Of a DNA stretch of 64,000 nucleotides, positions 42,801-53,234 are shown in pieces (within the stretch, counting starts at the first letter, position 1; each line of letters begins with the position of its first letter). The notes under the pieces were generated by a model, which saw only the letters and a list, made by a program, of their open reading frames with translations, searched no databases and had not been told where the DNA came from. The position numbers were made by a program, and so were the translations under genes. This stretch comes from Paraspadella gotoi (taxonomy: Eukaryota; Chaetognatha). The stretch is from the NCBI GenBank assembly GCA_051294375.1, contig CM119264.1, positions 15,969,245 to 16,033,244 on the forward strand, given 5' to 3'.

Positions 42801-45800
42801 TTGCCGTCAAGCAAGGCCAAAACACTTGACGAAAAAAAAATAGCGTAAAGTATTCTGTAACAATGGTACTAAAAGTGTAAGTAAACAAGTTTGAGCAAAC
42901 AATGCCGGATCTGCCCACGATCATTAGCGGTAAGCAGCTGATCAGATAAATAAATAATTAATTAATTAATTTATATTATTTTTTTTATTTCGTGTCAAAA
43001 TCGTTTTCCACTTTGTTTCACCTCTCAATCACAACACAATCTCGATCACAAAATTAATTAATTACAAATAATTAATTACTTATTTCTTAATAATTAATTA
43101 ATGCAGCATGAAATTACATTTAATATAAAAATATCAAAAAACTATCAAATAGTGAAATAGATTGTTTGTTTTTTCAATTTTAACTCATTTCCACTTGGAC
43201 GATTCCATCAATGATACTCTTTCCTTCCCACCTACAAAATTTGAAGTCAATCGCCCCATTTACTAGTGAGTAATTGGCGTTCAAATAGTGAAATATATTT
43301 TTTTGTTTTTTCCATTTTATCTCATTTCCACTCGGACGATTCCATCGAAACTTGATTTCCAGCTCAATCACACACTTTCCTACCCACACACAAAATTTAA
43401 TTCCAATTCCCCCGTCAAATCAAGAGTAATTGGTGTATTTGGCTAAGGTGGGACGGACAGACGGACGGACGAACATTTTTTTTGCATAATTTATCATAAT
43501 TCGATGTTCTGACATGATGTAAGGGAATGCCCGACAAGATTGGGGTGGCGGACCGACAAAGTAAATTATCGAGCCGGAATCTGCTGTATGCAGATCCGGC
43601 TAAAAAAACTAAAAAAGCAATCGCATAAAAAAATCTGTACCCATGACAAACTTTGATACTAAAACAAAAAATCATATTTGATACAGGAAACTAAATTTTA
43701 TACATAACAAACTTGGCTTAATATAAAAAACAATAAATAAATACATAATTCATAAAATTCATCTCCTTGTATTTTGATGCTAGTGTGGACTGTGGAGTAC
43801 AATAAGTATTCCCCGATCAAATACTTAAGGGAGTGGTCTTTTCATACAATTGAAACATTCTTTGAAATATTTTCCACTTCATTGATAGGGAAGCCAGGTA
43901 CTCTGGGAGTTATTAAACGAAACTGTGAGAGAGTCTTGATTGAAAGCTTGCAGGGACCTGCTATGTCATTATCTTATAAGAATGATGGAGGCCTTAAACC
44001 ACCAAAGCCTGTTGGACATAAACTCTCGTCGTAATCCGTCGATCTTATTTACCTTTTGTAAAAGTGTTTAAAAATATAAACAATCGATATTTGTTTACAA
44101 ACAATACAGTTCATCGTTATTTCATTGCTTTGTTTAATCATGATTTCATTCGTTACAGATCGAATTAATATTAATTAGCCATCGTCGGGGTTTAGTATTG
44201 GTTTTGTATTGGTCTACATTATTTGTATTGAGTGGCTAAGCCGAGCTTACCTGAGAGGTCATTGCTATTATTATTGCTTACCGATGCTTGCTCTATTGCT
44301 TTCTTCGAGTTCTTGTTTTATAAAGACTCGTTAAACCCTGCGATATTGATTCTCTCAGAAGGTTGAGCAAGAGACGGAAGCTGAGCAAGAGACGGAAAAC
44401 CCAGCTCATCAAGCCTGTTCAAAGTCAGGGGCAAGATAGATTATTTATTAAATGAATGGATAATTTTTATATTGGTTGTCCCAATTTTATAAATATAAAT
44501 CAACATAAATAAATAAATAAAAATGAAATGAAATAAATGAATAAAATAAAATAAATTAAATGAATGAAATAAATTGAATGAATGAATTAAATTTATTTAA
44601 TTTAAATAAATGAAATAATTGAGATAAATAAATTTTATTGAATAAATATATTTAAATGTAAAAACTGAATGAATTAAATTGAACGAATTAAATTGATTTA
44701 ATTTAATTTCTAAAAATTGAATGAATAAATAAGTGAGAGATAAAAATAAATTTGAGCAATGATAATTTAGCGGTAATCAGCTAATCTGATGATAAATCAC
44801 GATATTTCTTTTAATTTGTGATCCTAACTGATCATTAAGGCGTAGTAAAATTTCTAAATTTAACTTTAATTAAAATTCTAAAAGTGAGGAATGAACAACA
44901 TTATATTAATGAACATTTATGTAATAAAAAAATTTATAATATATTTTACAATTTACACAGTAGGCCATATTTATACTAGTACTAAACAAATGTTAAAATT
45001 TCAAAACAGTTTTTTTTAAGATTCGGATTCGTCTTAAAAAGTTGGTAAAAAGAAATTTAACTCTTTTTGAAAAATTCCTTCATTAAGTGGGTCAAAAATT
45101 AGAAAAAGCTATATTATAAGCTGAAAATTAACTTTTTATATATTAAATAGTTTTTTTAATTTTTAACCCACTTAAAAGAAAATATAAATCATTTTTAAAA
45201 ATTCTTTCATTATCAACTTTTGACGAGGAATTCAAATCTGTAATCAAAATAAAGAAAAGCCTATTTAAAAATTTTTCGATTTTATAAGGATAGTACTATA
45301 TATAAATATAGCCTACTGCAAAAATTAAAAAACAAAATTTTTTTTTACAAATTAATGTTCACTGATGGTATGTTGTTCATAATTGACTTTTAGAATTTTT
45401 GTATGTAACTTTCACTACGCTTTATTGAGCAGGGAATAAAGTTTCGATGGAATTGTCCATTGTCCAAGTGGAAATAAGTTAAAATAGATAAAATAAACAA
45501 TCTTTTTCACTATTTGATTATGCTTTCTTTATTTTTATATTAAATGTAAATTCAAGCTGCATTAATTAATTATTAATAAATAAGTAATTAATTATTCAAG
45601 ATAGAGGCTCACCCTATCGCCAGGGCCTTTCTCCCCCCGGGTCTTCTCTCCCCCTTCTCAACGTCTCCTCCTCCACCTCCTCCTTTCGCCGTCCCCTACT
45701 CCTCTTTCCCGAGTCACGAATCAGAGTTTTGGAGATCGGCAGTTCATCTTCTCCTCTCGGTCTCGGGGTCTGCAAACCTTCCCTCCCCCTTCTATGTACC

Positions 45801-48717
45801 CTTGATACCCTTTGTTATATCTGTTTTCCTACTACCATTACATACTTACCCTACTTACCTCTTTTACCTGATGAGAGACTAGTCAGAACCTACCTTTAGC
45901 TAGATACCCATCTTCCCAGTTGTTAATTATTTGTAATTAATTAATTAATTAATTATGAGATCGAGATTGTTGATTTGTGATTGAGAGGCGAGACAAAGTG
46001 GAAAACGATTTTGACACGAATAAAAAAAATATTATTAATTAATTAATTACTTAATTAATTATCGTGGGCAGATTCATTGTTGCTCAAACTTGTTCTTTAC
46101 TAATTCAATAAACTCTAGATACTATTTTCTTATCTATAGTCAATGTTGTAGATGTGCCAGGGTAACAAGGTCGCACCCTGGTCGCAGAAGATTGCGTAGC
46201 ATGAGGTGAAATCGTTAAAAGAGGTTCAAGTATATTTAATGTTAACTTCATTTAACTAGGGAGATTTGACAGATTTAAGAAGTTGATGAGTAACATTCTC
46301 CTCCGAAGCTAAAAATGAGACTTTTTAGTGTGCCCTTAAAGACCTTCCTTCATCCATTTTAATTAATAATTGGGTTCACATTTCTTTAACACGTTTGTAA
46401 ATTGTCCGTTCATTGAAAAAAAGGGAGAGACAATAATTTTAAGTTTATGATACATGCGTGGCATGTACATGACCGCCTATCCCAGGGTTAATATATTTTT
46501 TTAAAAATTAATTTTAAAAAAGCTAAAATTGATTTAAACTTGTTTTTAACCTTTATAAATTACGGTATTTACTGAACTGTTGTCGTAAGCAAAATCAATT
46601 CAGAAAAGCAGAGTATCATTCGGCAGATATGCAATTCAGCGAATCATTTAGTTTAATCAAATTCTAGACAAAAACTTTCGGTTATTATTATTAATATCTA
46701 AAAATGAATTAATAAAAAGCAATATTATAAATAGCTTTAGCATGTCATTTTCTCGATCTAAATCGGTTTCCAACTGTGTTTTTATGTAAATAAAAAAATT
46801 ACTGACTTAGTCATGGAATTATGTTTTTTGCGCCAGTCACATGACTAACGCTTTTGTAACACCCTAGAACATATTTTTAAACACTTAAACACTACACCAA
46901 TAGATAGCCCATAAAAAGACGAATCGATAGACATGCTCCTTCGAGGTCTATGAACATTTCTCCCGGTCAAAATTGTATCTTAGAGTTATACCTAAATTTT
47001 AAAAATTTAAAAAAGCTAACTCCTGTAGTTATTACATAAAGTAATTCAATTACTAATTGGTATTTTTTTTTGGCTAAATTTAAAACAAAATGATTGATTG
47101 ATTGATTGTTAATTTGGTTAAATGATTTATTGATAATTTTTTTAATTCATTTGTTATGTTCCTCTCTCTTTTTATTTATGAATTTTCTTGTCACATTCAT
47201 CATTGTAAATCATAACGTCAATTAATGATTATTATCTTATCTACTATTATTTAATCAAATGGTTATCATTAAGGGAAAAAATTATATATGTTAAAAAAAT
47301 TATGCAAGTTGAAAAAATAATGCAAATTCCAAAAATGACATAAGTTAAAAAAATAATGCAAATTCAAAAAATTATGCAACTTAAAAAATATTATGTAAGT
47401 AAAAATAATGAACAAAATATTAAATTATTTTATTTATTGGTAAAATATTTTTTTAAATTATAATGTGCTGCAGTTCAGTCTAATCCATTAAAAACGATTT
47501 ACATTTATTGGCGTTCGCCACAAATTCTTTGACTTATTGATTGACTTAGAGATGACAAAAAATAATAGTGTATGGTAAAATCCACCAACCGTTCATCAGC
47601 GGCCATTGGTGCCGGAGGCAGGTTATTCGCCTCCCAACCCAAAGGGGTTTCTAGTCGGGTGGTCTCCGAGCAGTTAAGAAGAGGGATGGGGCACTTAACC
47701 CACCTGTAACATGGTGTTACAGCCTGATCCGAAGCTCAGGGTTCTGTCACTAACACAACAATAATTACTGTCTCTTCACGTGATTATTATATGTTTAGCT
47801 GATTACTGCTAAATTATCGTAGGCAGATCCGACATTGTTTGCTCCAACTTGTTACACTACCAAAGCCATGTATTGCTTAAAATTGACAAAAAGAAGATAA
47901 ACTTTAAACCTTTGCTTATATATATTTACAATTGTTAAAGTTTTCATTTAAAAATGTGGCTCAAAAGAAGAGCAGAAACTGATGTATAGTCAGCGGTCAT
48001 TGCTTGCCTAGTACTCAATCAAATTGGCAATTAATGATCAATTGACGTTTGTGGGGTTCTAATAAAAGGTTTAAATATATTAATGGAAGCCAGAAAGAAA
48101 ATTTTTGTGCCGGTCCCTATGTGAGCCAAAATCCTTTTCGACTTAAATCCTAACGACGGAGGAGATCGAGACGACGAAAGCATGACCTTAACTTCAGTAG
48201 TTAAATTATAATTTAGATTATTAGTTATTAAAATATTGATAGAACCAATATAAAAATTACCCAATACCCATTCATTAAATAAATAAGCTATTAAGGCCTC
48301 GATCCCTTCTCCAAGAAAATAACCATGCAAGCTTTCAATCAAGATCGTTTATTCTTAAGTAAGTCACATGAATTTGAAGACGATAAAAAAAACACTTGAG
48401 GCATTAAAGGCAGAAAAAACATACCTCCTTTCAACCAGATACTCCTCAAGGTGTTTGGCGCAGTCGTAAGGAGTCGATTGACCCCGGTTCATTATTAATT
48501 CAGCGTTATAAGGCCCATTTTCTAAAGTAACTCGAACCTTCTCCACCCGCGAACGGCGAGACCGTCTCTGCCTTTCTGCCTCCTCATCGAAGAGAGCGTT
48601 GCGACGGTCTCGGAAAGCAGAGGAGGCGGAGTTGAGGTTACGAGCCCAAAGTTGAAATTTCCAAGCAGAAACTCTTCCCCGACAAAGAGGCGTAAGGAAC
48701 TGTGTTAGTTTTTTCAT
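39615..48717 (-). CDS. MRPL39: Mitochondrial ribosomal protein L39 (mL39)
   Basis: Four minus-strand exons (48425-48717, 42519-42824, 40239-40495, 39615-39829) join in phase into 356 residues, close to the 338 of the human protein. The product is a large-subunit protein of the mitochondrial ribosome, distantly related to threonyl-tRNA synthetase with an N-terminal TGS-like domain. Landmarks are an Arg-rich mitochondrial leader, RRNALFDEEAERQR, MNRGQSTPYDCAKHLEEY, SVLALLDGKPWDMHRPLDF, FERLEVSESVAADIF, VTLYRLKDHIDISLGPMI, and an end near LHRVQGVAIPFG. The start at 48717 (MKKLTQFL) is preferred over the in-frame ATG at 48804 because it gives a leader beginning directly with basic residues. All junctions are GT/AG. 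Introns 1 (5.6 kb) and 2 (2.0 kb) are filled with transposons. The upstream neighbour on the same strand ends 105 bp away. Confidence 0.9.
39925..40118 (-). repeat. tRNA-derived SINE-like element in MRPL39 intron 3
   Basis: The minus strand has GTGGCTCATTGAG (A-box-like) and a B box GGGTTCAATCCC about 40 bp apart. A second possible B box, GGTTCCAAGCCC, is near 39965. It accounts for nearly half of the 409-bp intron 3 (39830-40238). Confidence 0.55.
40239..40495 (-). CDS. MRPL39: MRPL39 exon 3
   Basis: The acceptor is TTTCTGCCAG and the donor TTGG then GTAATT. Joined to exon 2 it gives an ungapped match to the remembered mL39 pattern (LHWEDARFERLEVSESVA). Confidence 0.88.
41570..42030 (+). 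mobile_element. Penelope-like element 3' region relic
   Basis: It begins AGCTCAATTTGAGCTCC and runs through TC tracts and TCACCTCTGGGTTGGAAAAC. It ends AACGCCGAAAAAAACATGTC, where the ribozyme-like stem II has been deleted. Confidence 0.55.
42095..42270. repeat. GA tract and GGTCAACCCCGT-type repeat, second copy
   Basis: It matches 23385-23530: AGTAACCGGCTTCTCTC, GTGTCAACCCCGTGG and the hairpin GGCGAAACCTTCGTCGCC. Confidence 0.5.
42519..42824 (-). CDS. MRPL39: MRPL39 exon 2
   Basis: The acceptor is T-run, CGTCAAG; the donor is TTAAG then GTAAAA. It encodes VLALLDGKPWDM, NLTFWRSCSFVLGMLLENSF and TGSFVYDVDLGKELGDWSPT, matching the order of conserved blocks in mL39. Confidence 0.9.
42886..43605 (+). 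mobile_element. HINE-type element, full-length copy in MRPL39 intron 1
   Basis: The left end is CAAGTTTGAGCAAACAATGC, followed by an AATTAATT block, two tandem internal units (43160-43440), GACGGACGGACGAAC and the right stem-loop. The copy ends GCAGATCCGGCTAAAA. It starts 61 bp upstream (in gene sense) of the exon 2 acceptor. Confidence 0.78.
43774..44034 (+). CDS. Repeat-associated open frame of unknown origin (R family)
   Basis: An 86-codon frame (MMLVWTVEYNKYSPIKYLRE at the start, YKNDGGLKPPKPVGHKLSS at the end) lies in MRPL39 intron 1, antisense to the gene. Its second half matches 38140-38230 and part of 48290-48345, so it belongs to a dispersed repeat. It may be a transposon protein fragment or a duplicated gene piece. 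I do not recognise it, and the other copies do not keep the frame. Confidence 0.3.
   Translation: MMLVWTVEYNKYSPIKYLREWSFHTIETFFEIFSTSLIGKPGTLGVIKRNCERVLIESLQGPAMSLSYKNDGGLKPPKPVGHKLSS
44395..44475 (+). repeat. R-family repeat fragment
   Basis: It contains AAAGTCAGGGGCAAGATAGA and ATGGATAATTTTTATATTGG, matching 27395-27465 and 48236-48300. The next 300 bp (44480-44760) are a degenerate AATGAATGAAATAAA repeat. Confidence 0.5.
44826..45428. mobile_element. Short inverted-repeat element (MITE-like)
   Basis: The termini are CATTAAGGCGTAGTAAAA and its partial complement CACTACGCTTTATTGAG, with a partly palindromic interior. HINE-type sequence flanks both sides, so it probably inserted into such an element. 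Confidence 0.5.
45429..46097 (-). mobile_element. HINE-type element copy in MRPL39 intron 1
   Basis: On the minus strand it starts CAAGTTTGAGCAACAATGAA, then TCTGCCCACGATAATTAATT, and ends inside the internal unit. It carries a C/T-rich insert (45605-45900) comparable to the one in the 16951 copy. No stem-loop is present. Confidence 0.65.
47280..47400. repeat. 18-bp minisatellite, second array
   Basis: Imperfect units of AATTATGCAAGTTGAAAA, related to the array at 38930-39185. Confidence 0.6.
47572..47780 (+). repeat. tRNA-derived SINE-like element, copy 3 (inverted)
   Basis: The plus strand reads TGGTGCCGGAGGCAGG, GGTTTCTAGTCGGG, GTTACAGCCTGATCCGAAGC and ends before AATTACTGTCTCTTCA. It is the inverse of 35935-36175. 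Confidence 0.6.
47795..47870 (-). mobile_element. HINE-type element, 5' end fragment
   Basis: On the minus strand CAAGTTGGAGCAAACAATGT is followed by CGGATCTGCCTACGATAA. Confidence 0.55.
48230..48350 (-). repeat. R-family repeat fragment
   Basis: On the minus strand TTGATTGAAAGCTTGCATGG, GAGGCCTTAATAG and GGGTAATTTTTATATTGG occur in the order seen at 43930-44475. Confidence 0.45.
48425..48717 (-). CDS. MRPL39: MRPL39 exon 1
   Basis: It has 97 codons plus two bases, with donor GGAG then GTATGT. It carries the leader and most of the TGS-like domain (RVEKVRVTLENGPYNAELIM). The split codon becomes Ser98. Confidence 0.88.
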
Positions 48718-48772
48718 GACGAGTAATCTCTTCACTAAAATTCTATAACAAAAAGATTGTCCGAATTTAACA

Positions 48773-48790
48773 TCTGAAATAAAGCTTACA
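48773..48790 (-). promoter_or_regulatory. Splice-acceptor-like site upstream of MRPL39 start
   Basis: On the minus strand GTAAGCTTTATTTCAG ends at 48774, 57 nt before the MRPL39 ATG and downstream of the stop of the preceding gene (48823-48825). It could accept a spliced leader or a 5' UTR exon. There is no obvious AATAAA for the upstream gene in the 105-bp gap. Confidence 0.35.
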
Positions 48791-48822
48791 CCGATGAAAA
48801 CCATAAAATTAACAAGATTAAT

Positions 48823-51800
48823 CTATTCGAGTAATCGATTCAAGACTTCGATCTGAGTCACAAAAGGTAAAATCCTCATCGCAATGAGAATCGTTTTGCG
48901 AAACAAACGCGATGAACAAGGCGCCCCAGATAGTCTACCCGTGTCATTTTTATTGTCATGACATATTTGACCGCTTTTATTTCGATTTCGATTCGATACC
49001 ATATCCACCTGACTCCTTGCTCCAGATGCCAGTTTCAAGAAGAAGAGAAATACCGGGTCACGATCGGCGTCCGCGGAATTAAATCCCGACAATTTTTTAG
49101 CGGCTAAGCGGCCTGTGAATTCGGCGATGCGGAGAATGATGAAAAGGCTGAAGTGAAAGCCGGATTCTTCGTTTAGAGAACGAACGTTTATGAAATCTAT
49201 TAGAGTCGAGTAAAGTTGAACAAAATTCATGACGATTAGATGGGAGCATTCAGATGATTTTCCCGCTGCGATATGAATCCCGGCATGTTCTAACGTAAAT
49301 AACAAGCGCCACGCATTAGTTACCATTCGCCCAACAATAAACCACGGTCGAAGTATTTGGGTGTCGTATTCCCGAAGGAATTTCAGAGGGGAATCCGAAT
49401 CCTCGTTCACCTCTGGAGCAATCCAATTTTTTTCGACCGCATCGAGCATAAAAGCGACGATTCCTCTGCAGCGATTCTTATCGAGAGTCTTGATGAGAGT
49501 TGCTAGAATCGTAATCGCAGAAACTTCATCGAGACAGCCAGTGACGGTTTTGTCGGAGCAGCCCAAAGATGGGTGGAGAGAGGCCGCCGCCACGAACAAA
49601 TGGATCCAATCCTCAGTTCCTCGCGGTGACGCCAATGAAGTCCAAAGCGTCTTAGATGCTTCTATCGCGTTTCGGCATTTTGGTTCTATCGCGGTAGAGG
49701 CTTCAATAAAGGCCGCGGCCGTTGAAAATGAAAAAGATTGGAGAATAAAGGAAGTCAGCCATGCAAACGAATCATCGCTTGTGGGCAAAGATAGAGCCAA
49801 AGATGCAGCTAACCTCGTGGCTTCCGTCTTAAGATAAACGTCGGGGAGGAAATGAAGCGTCGAAGAGTCCACGATTCTCAGGAGGCGCATTATGACGTCA
49901 AAGGGTTCAGCGATGAGTGTCAGCCACTTACACGCAGCACGTCCTTTTCGCGTGAGGTTTACCAGAAGTTCTAAGCTAAAAGACGCGGATGGGTTGGCAG
50001 GGTCGAGAAAGGCTACAAGAAAATCCATAATAATTCTCTTTGCAGTCGAATAGAATGGACGTGAAGGGTCGTGGCGAAAACGAGGTTGAAAAGCTGTGAG
50101 CGTCTCGACAATAAAGTGCTTAAAGCAGAATCGCTCCTTCTCAGTCAGAGAGACATTAAAAGATAAAAAAATATCGCGAAGAAAGTCAAAAAAGACATGC
50201 CCTACGCCACCCTTTTTATCGCTTTCGCCGTTTTCAACGCTCATCACCAAAAAAGGAATACGATCGATAATCTGTAAAACTGCGACAGATTTTTCTGTTG
50301 ACGTCAAAATTTGGCGGAAAAGTAGTTCAGCCGTTCGTCTGGCGTCTTTTAAGCAAAGGTCCAGGATTCTATTCAAAGAAACTTGAAACTCTTTGAGGAG
50401 CGAGGAATCAACGAGTCGATTCAACATAATTGTGGCTGCCTGTTCGAATTCGGTAATAGCTTCGTTGTTGGTGGGCAGAAGAAAATTAACGAGCGTTACG
50501 TTCGATTGTAGCCAAAAAAGAAAACGGACTTTCTGTTTGATAGATGAGGCTGTGAAAGACGTTATGAAAATAGATTTTAAATGTTGGGCTACTGCCGGAT
50601 CGGCGATTGCCGTCGTTGCCAATAATTCCTTCATTAACCCTTCTTCTAAAGCAAACAATTCACAGTTGACGCAGAAAAACTCGGAATATTCTGACAACCA
50701 AAGGGAGTCCTTAACGACCTGGCGCATGCAGGCAATCCTCAGATGTTTAGGAGAAGAACGGCTAATGAGCAGTTCCATTATGCTAGTCTTTGTAGGTTTA
50801 ATCGCGAATAGGTACTCTTCTCTTGCGACGGATATAACTTTCAAAAATTTCAGCAAAAAAATTTCAATATCTGGAGTCTTCAGCTCCGTTAAGAATATAA
50901 GGTTAATGGCCGAGCGAACCGTCTGGACTAGAGATTCCTCCTTTTCACGGATAAAAGCTGTTTCAGATAGACCAAAATTAATTGGTGTTGAAGCTCGAAA
51001 AAATTCCTCAAGAGACACAAGAAACTTGGAATTACAAAGACGCGTCAACGTTGTTTTTAACAATCGAGACACCATCCAATGATGATTCTTATTCATCGGA
51101 TGAATGTCTTTGGTGGACGAATAAGTCAACATTGTGTCCGGTGGATTCTCTGCCAGGTCCTCATCGATTTTGCTAGAAATGAAGCGCGATGCTTTGCCAA
51201 GCTTTTTTGACATCTTCTCTGTCTGATATATAACATTGTTAGCGGTTGTGAAAGAAAACTGGAACTCTAAATTTTGGTCGCCTCCACCATGTACCTGCCC
51301 TAAAAGATCAAGTAGGTCATTCTGAGTTTGCTTCAAAAAATCGCGATGGATCCAGTACAAGGGAAAAAGGGAAGCCGCGCTTCTTGGAGGGGTCCCTAAT
51401 TGAGCCTCTTTCCAACACACGATTAATGTGACCAACAGCTCGAAAACGATGCCGGTAGAAGCGTGAGAAAGCCAATCAGCTTCAACCATAACAATTAATT
51501 GTCTAATTAGCGACAGAAAATTTTCGTCGTCATTTTCTCCGAAGACGAGAGTATTTTGAAATATAGCGAGAAAATGGAAGAAGGAGACAAGTCTTGGGAA
51601 TGAGTTTAGATCGCTGTCGGATTCCATCTCCACCAAAAATGATGGCCATACATCCGCCTGCAATGCCGGTTCCAGTTGCAACACTGCCTTTGCCAGAGCT
51701 CGGACCCATTCCGTCCCAGCTGATCGGGTGAGCTCCGACAAAAAATTCGGGGGAAAGCGAGAGATGGAGTTTACAGCGCCCTCCAGCGCCGAACCGTCGT

Positions 51801-52080
51801 GGCGGGAAGCTACTAGAGTCGCGGTACGGGCGTGCATGCGCACATGTTTTTCGACAAGCACGGCGGCGAGAATGAGGCGCCACTCGGCGACAGAATATTC
51901 CGACGAGGCAACGGCGACGACTTGTTCGAGGGTAACCGCGACTCGCGAAACAAGAGACGGGTCCCAATCCTCGGGGTGGTCTTCACAAAGAGACGACTTC
52001 CAGGAGCAATTCCTGGAAGAGGCATCGGTTCGCAAAAAGGCACTCTGAAGATGTAAGAACTCAGATCGACATTCGAACAT
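48823..52080 (-). CDS. Large helical-repeat (HEAT-like) protein of unknown function, intronless
   Basis: A single open frame of 1085 residues starts at ATG 52080, with an in-frame TAA 12 nt upstream confirming this start. The protein is rich in Leu, Ser and Ala with amphipathic helical segments throughout (for example LRIACMRQVVKDSLWLSEYS, FKHFIVETLTAFQPRFRHDP, LASLALSLPTSDDSFAWL), suggesting an alpha-solenoid. There is no signal peptide, membrane segment, zinc finger or catalytic motif. It sits between RRP36 and MRPL39 on the same strand. I considered URB2/NPA2, listerin, FANCI and MMS22L and saw no convincing block match to any. Its position suggests a ribosome-related role, but that is inference. 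Open frames on the opposite strand (49361-51176, 51728-52056) are shadows. Confidence 0.85.
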   Translation of the reverse strand: MFECRSEFLHLQSAFLRTDASSRNCSWKSSLCEDHPEDWDPSLVSRVAVTLEQVVAVASSEYSVAEWRLILAAVLVEKHVRMHARTATLVASRHDGSALEGAVNSISRFPPNFLSELTRSAGTEWVRALAKAVLQLEPALQADVWPSFLVEMESDSDLNSFPRLVSFFHFLAIFQNTLVFGENDDENFLSLIRQLIVMVEADWLSHASTGIVFELLVTLIVCWKEAQLGTPPRSAASLFPLYWIHRDFLKQTQNDLLDLLGQVHGGGDQNLEFQFSFTTANNVIYQTEKMSKKLGKASRFISSKIDEDLAENPPDTMLTYSSTKDIHPMNKNHHWMVSRLLKTTLTRLCNSKFLVSLEEFFRASTPINFGLSETAFIREKEESLVQTVRSAINLIFLTELKTPDIEIFLLKFLKVISVAREEYLFAIKPTKTSIMELLISRSSPKHLRIACMRQVVKDSLWLSEYSEFFCVNCELFALEEGLMKELLATTAIADPAVAQHLKSIFITSFTASSIKQKVRFLFWLQSNVTLVNFLLPTNNEAITEFEQAATIMLNRLVDSSLLKEFQVSLNRILDLCLKDARRTAELLFRQILTSTEKSVAVLQIIDRIPFLVMSVENGESDKKGGVGHVFFDFLRDIFLSFNVSLTEKERFCFKHFIVETLTAFQPRFRHDPSRPFYSTAKRIIMDFLVAFLDPANPSASFSLELLVNLTRKGRAACKWLTLIAEPFDVIMRLLRIVDSSTLHFLPDVYLKTEATRLAASLALSLPTSDDSFAWLTSFILQSFSFSTAAAFIEASTAIEPKCRNAIEASKTLWTSLASPRGTEDWIHLFVAAASLHPSLGCSDKTVTGCLDEVSAITILATLIKTLDKNRCRGIVAFMLDAVEKNWIAPEVNEDSDSPLKFLREYDTQILRPWFIVGRMVTNAWRLLFTLEHAGIHIAAGKSSECSHLIVMNFVQLYSTLIDFINVRSLNEESGFHFSLFIILRIAEFTGRLAAKKLSGFNSADADRDPVFLFFLKLASGARSQVDMVSNRNRNKSGQICHDNKNDTGRLSGAPCSSRLFRKTILIAMRILPFVTQIEVLNRLLE

Positions 52081-52092
52081 GTCTTTATTTTA

Positions 52093-52110
52093 GCTATAAA
52101 AAAATAAAAG
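52093..52110 (-). promoter_or_regulatory. Splice-acceptor-like site 13 nt before the 1085-residue gene
   Basis: On the minus strand CTTTTATTTTTTTATAG ends at 52094, preceded by a further pyrimidine-rich stretch, and the ATG is 13 nt downstream. This is the spacing of a trans-splice or 5' UTR acceptor. Confidence 0.4.
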
Positions 52111-52862
52111 AAATGAGAATGGTAGAAAACGAAAGGCGCGGTTCAAAATCCGGCACATTTTCTGTTTTGAGCGTCAGTTTCGCTCTGCCTACTAAAAATT
52201 GTGCAGTCATTTGAAGAAATACGACACAATATTACTATATTAGGGGGAAACTAACTCAGTAAGGTGGTTAAGAAATTTGAATTAAGCACCTGCTCAAACG
52301 AAAATTTAAACATTTTTTAAAAAAAATTGAATAGATAAATTTTTTTAATATTACTCCATATATTAATTTTTTAATATTTATTTATTTATTTTTTATTTTT
52401 AAGATCAGATTCAGGTAGATTGCAAAAAGTTGTCTACACAAAGTATAATTCTTTTTTGTATATTTTGATCATAAGTGTATGAAAAATATGAAAAACTATT
52501 TATAATCATCATCATCATCATTTTTCGATTATTTTATTACTTTTTCTTAATTTTGACCAAGAAAACCTAAATATTTTTGAAAGTTGTAGTTAAATTTTTT
52601 ATTTAACTTTTTATGCTCTATCAGAATCCATCAAAAAAAGATTGATTAAAAATTTTTTTTATCATGATATATTAATATTGTAATTTTAATAGCAACAATA
52701 AAAGCATTAAAATCGAACACTTTTTAAAAATTCTTTTTTTACCTAAAAGTAGACTTCAAGACTAAAGTTTTGAACCCCCGCCCCTATTGATTTTTAACTA
52801 TATATAATCAAAACAATAATAATTTTCGTATCCTAAATAAAGCATTTTATAAATAAGTATTT
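52111..52862. other. Intergenic DNA between RRP36 and the 1085-residue gene
   Basis: It is AT-rich. A MITE-like interior (AGATTGCAAAAAGTTG, TATAATTCTTTTTTG) at about 52400-52640 resembles those at 1560 and 38270. No gene was found. Confidence 0.4.
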
Positions 52863-53234
52863 TCACTTGTCGCCGCACGGTACAAATTTTTTCGATTTGG
52901 ACGCTTTCTTCTTTCTTTTTTTAGCCAAGTAGGCATCCAACTTTCCCGAACGTTTGAGAGTTTTAAACTTTTCGGCTAACTCGATTTTCTTTTTCTCGGA
53001 GTTCTTGAGGTAATAACGTTTTTTACCCTCAGCGACTTTATCGACTTCAATTTTTTTTATTTCCCGCAATTTGACCGATACTTTCTTCTGCGTCTTTGTC
53101 AGTTTTCCGTTTGATTCCAGATTGGCCAACATGTTTTCTGCTGTCTTCACTCTCTCCTCGTCCTTCTCAAGCTTCACAAAACGCTTTAGGTTTTGCGCGT
53201 CCTCGCCTCGAACTTCTTCTAAAAATGCGTAGCC
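52863..53234 (-). CDS. RRP36: RRP36 exon 4
   Basis: It starts GYAFLEEVRGEDAQNLKRF, continues through a charged coiled-coil region, and ends with KKFVPCGDK and TGA. Confidence 0.9.
   Translation of the reverse strand, partial: GYAFLEEVRGEDAQNLKRFVKLEKDEERVKTAENMLANLESNGKLTKTQKKVSVKLREIKKIEVDKVAEGKKRYYLKNSEKKKIELAEKFKTLKRSGKLDAYLAKKRKKKASKSKKFVPCGDK

Noticed and set aside
49361-52056. Plus-strand frames of up to 229 codons
   Set aside because: They are antisense shadows of the 1085-residue gene, with no acceptable composition or homology.
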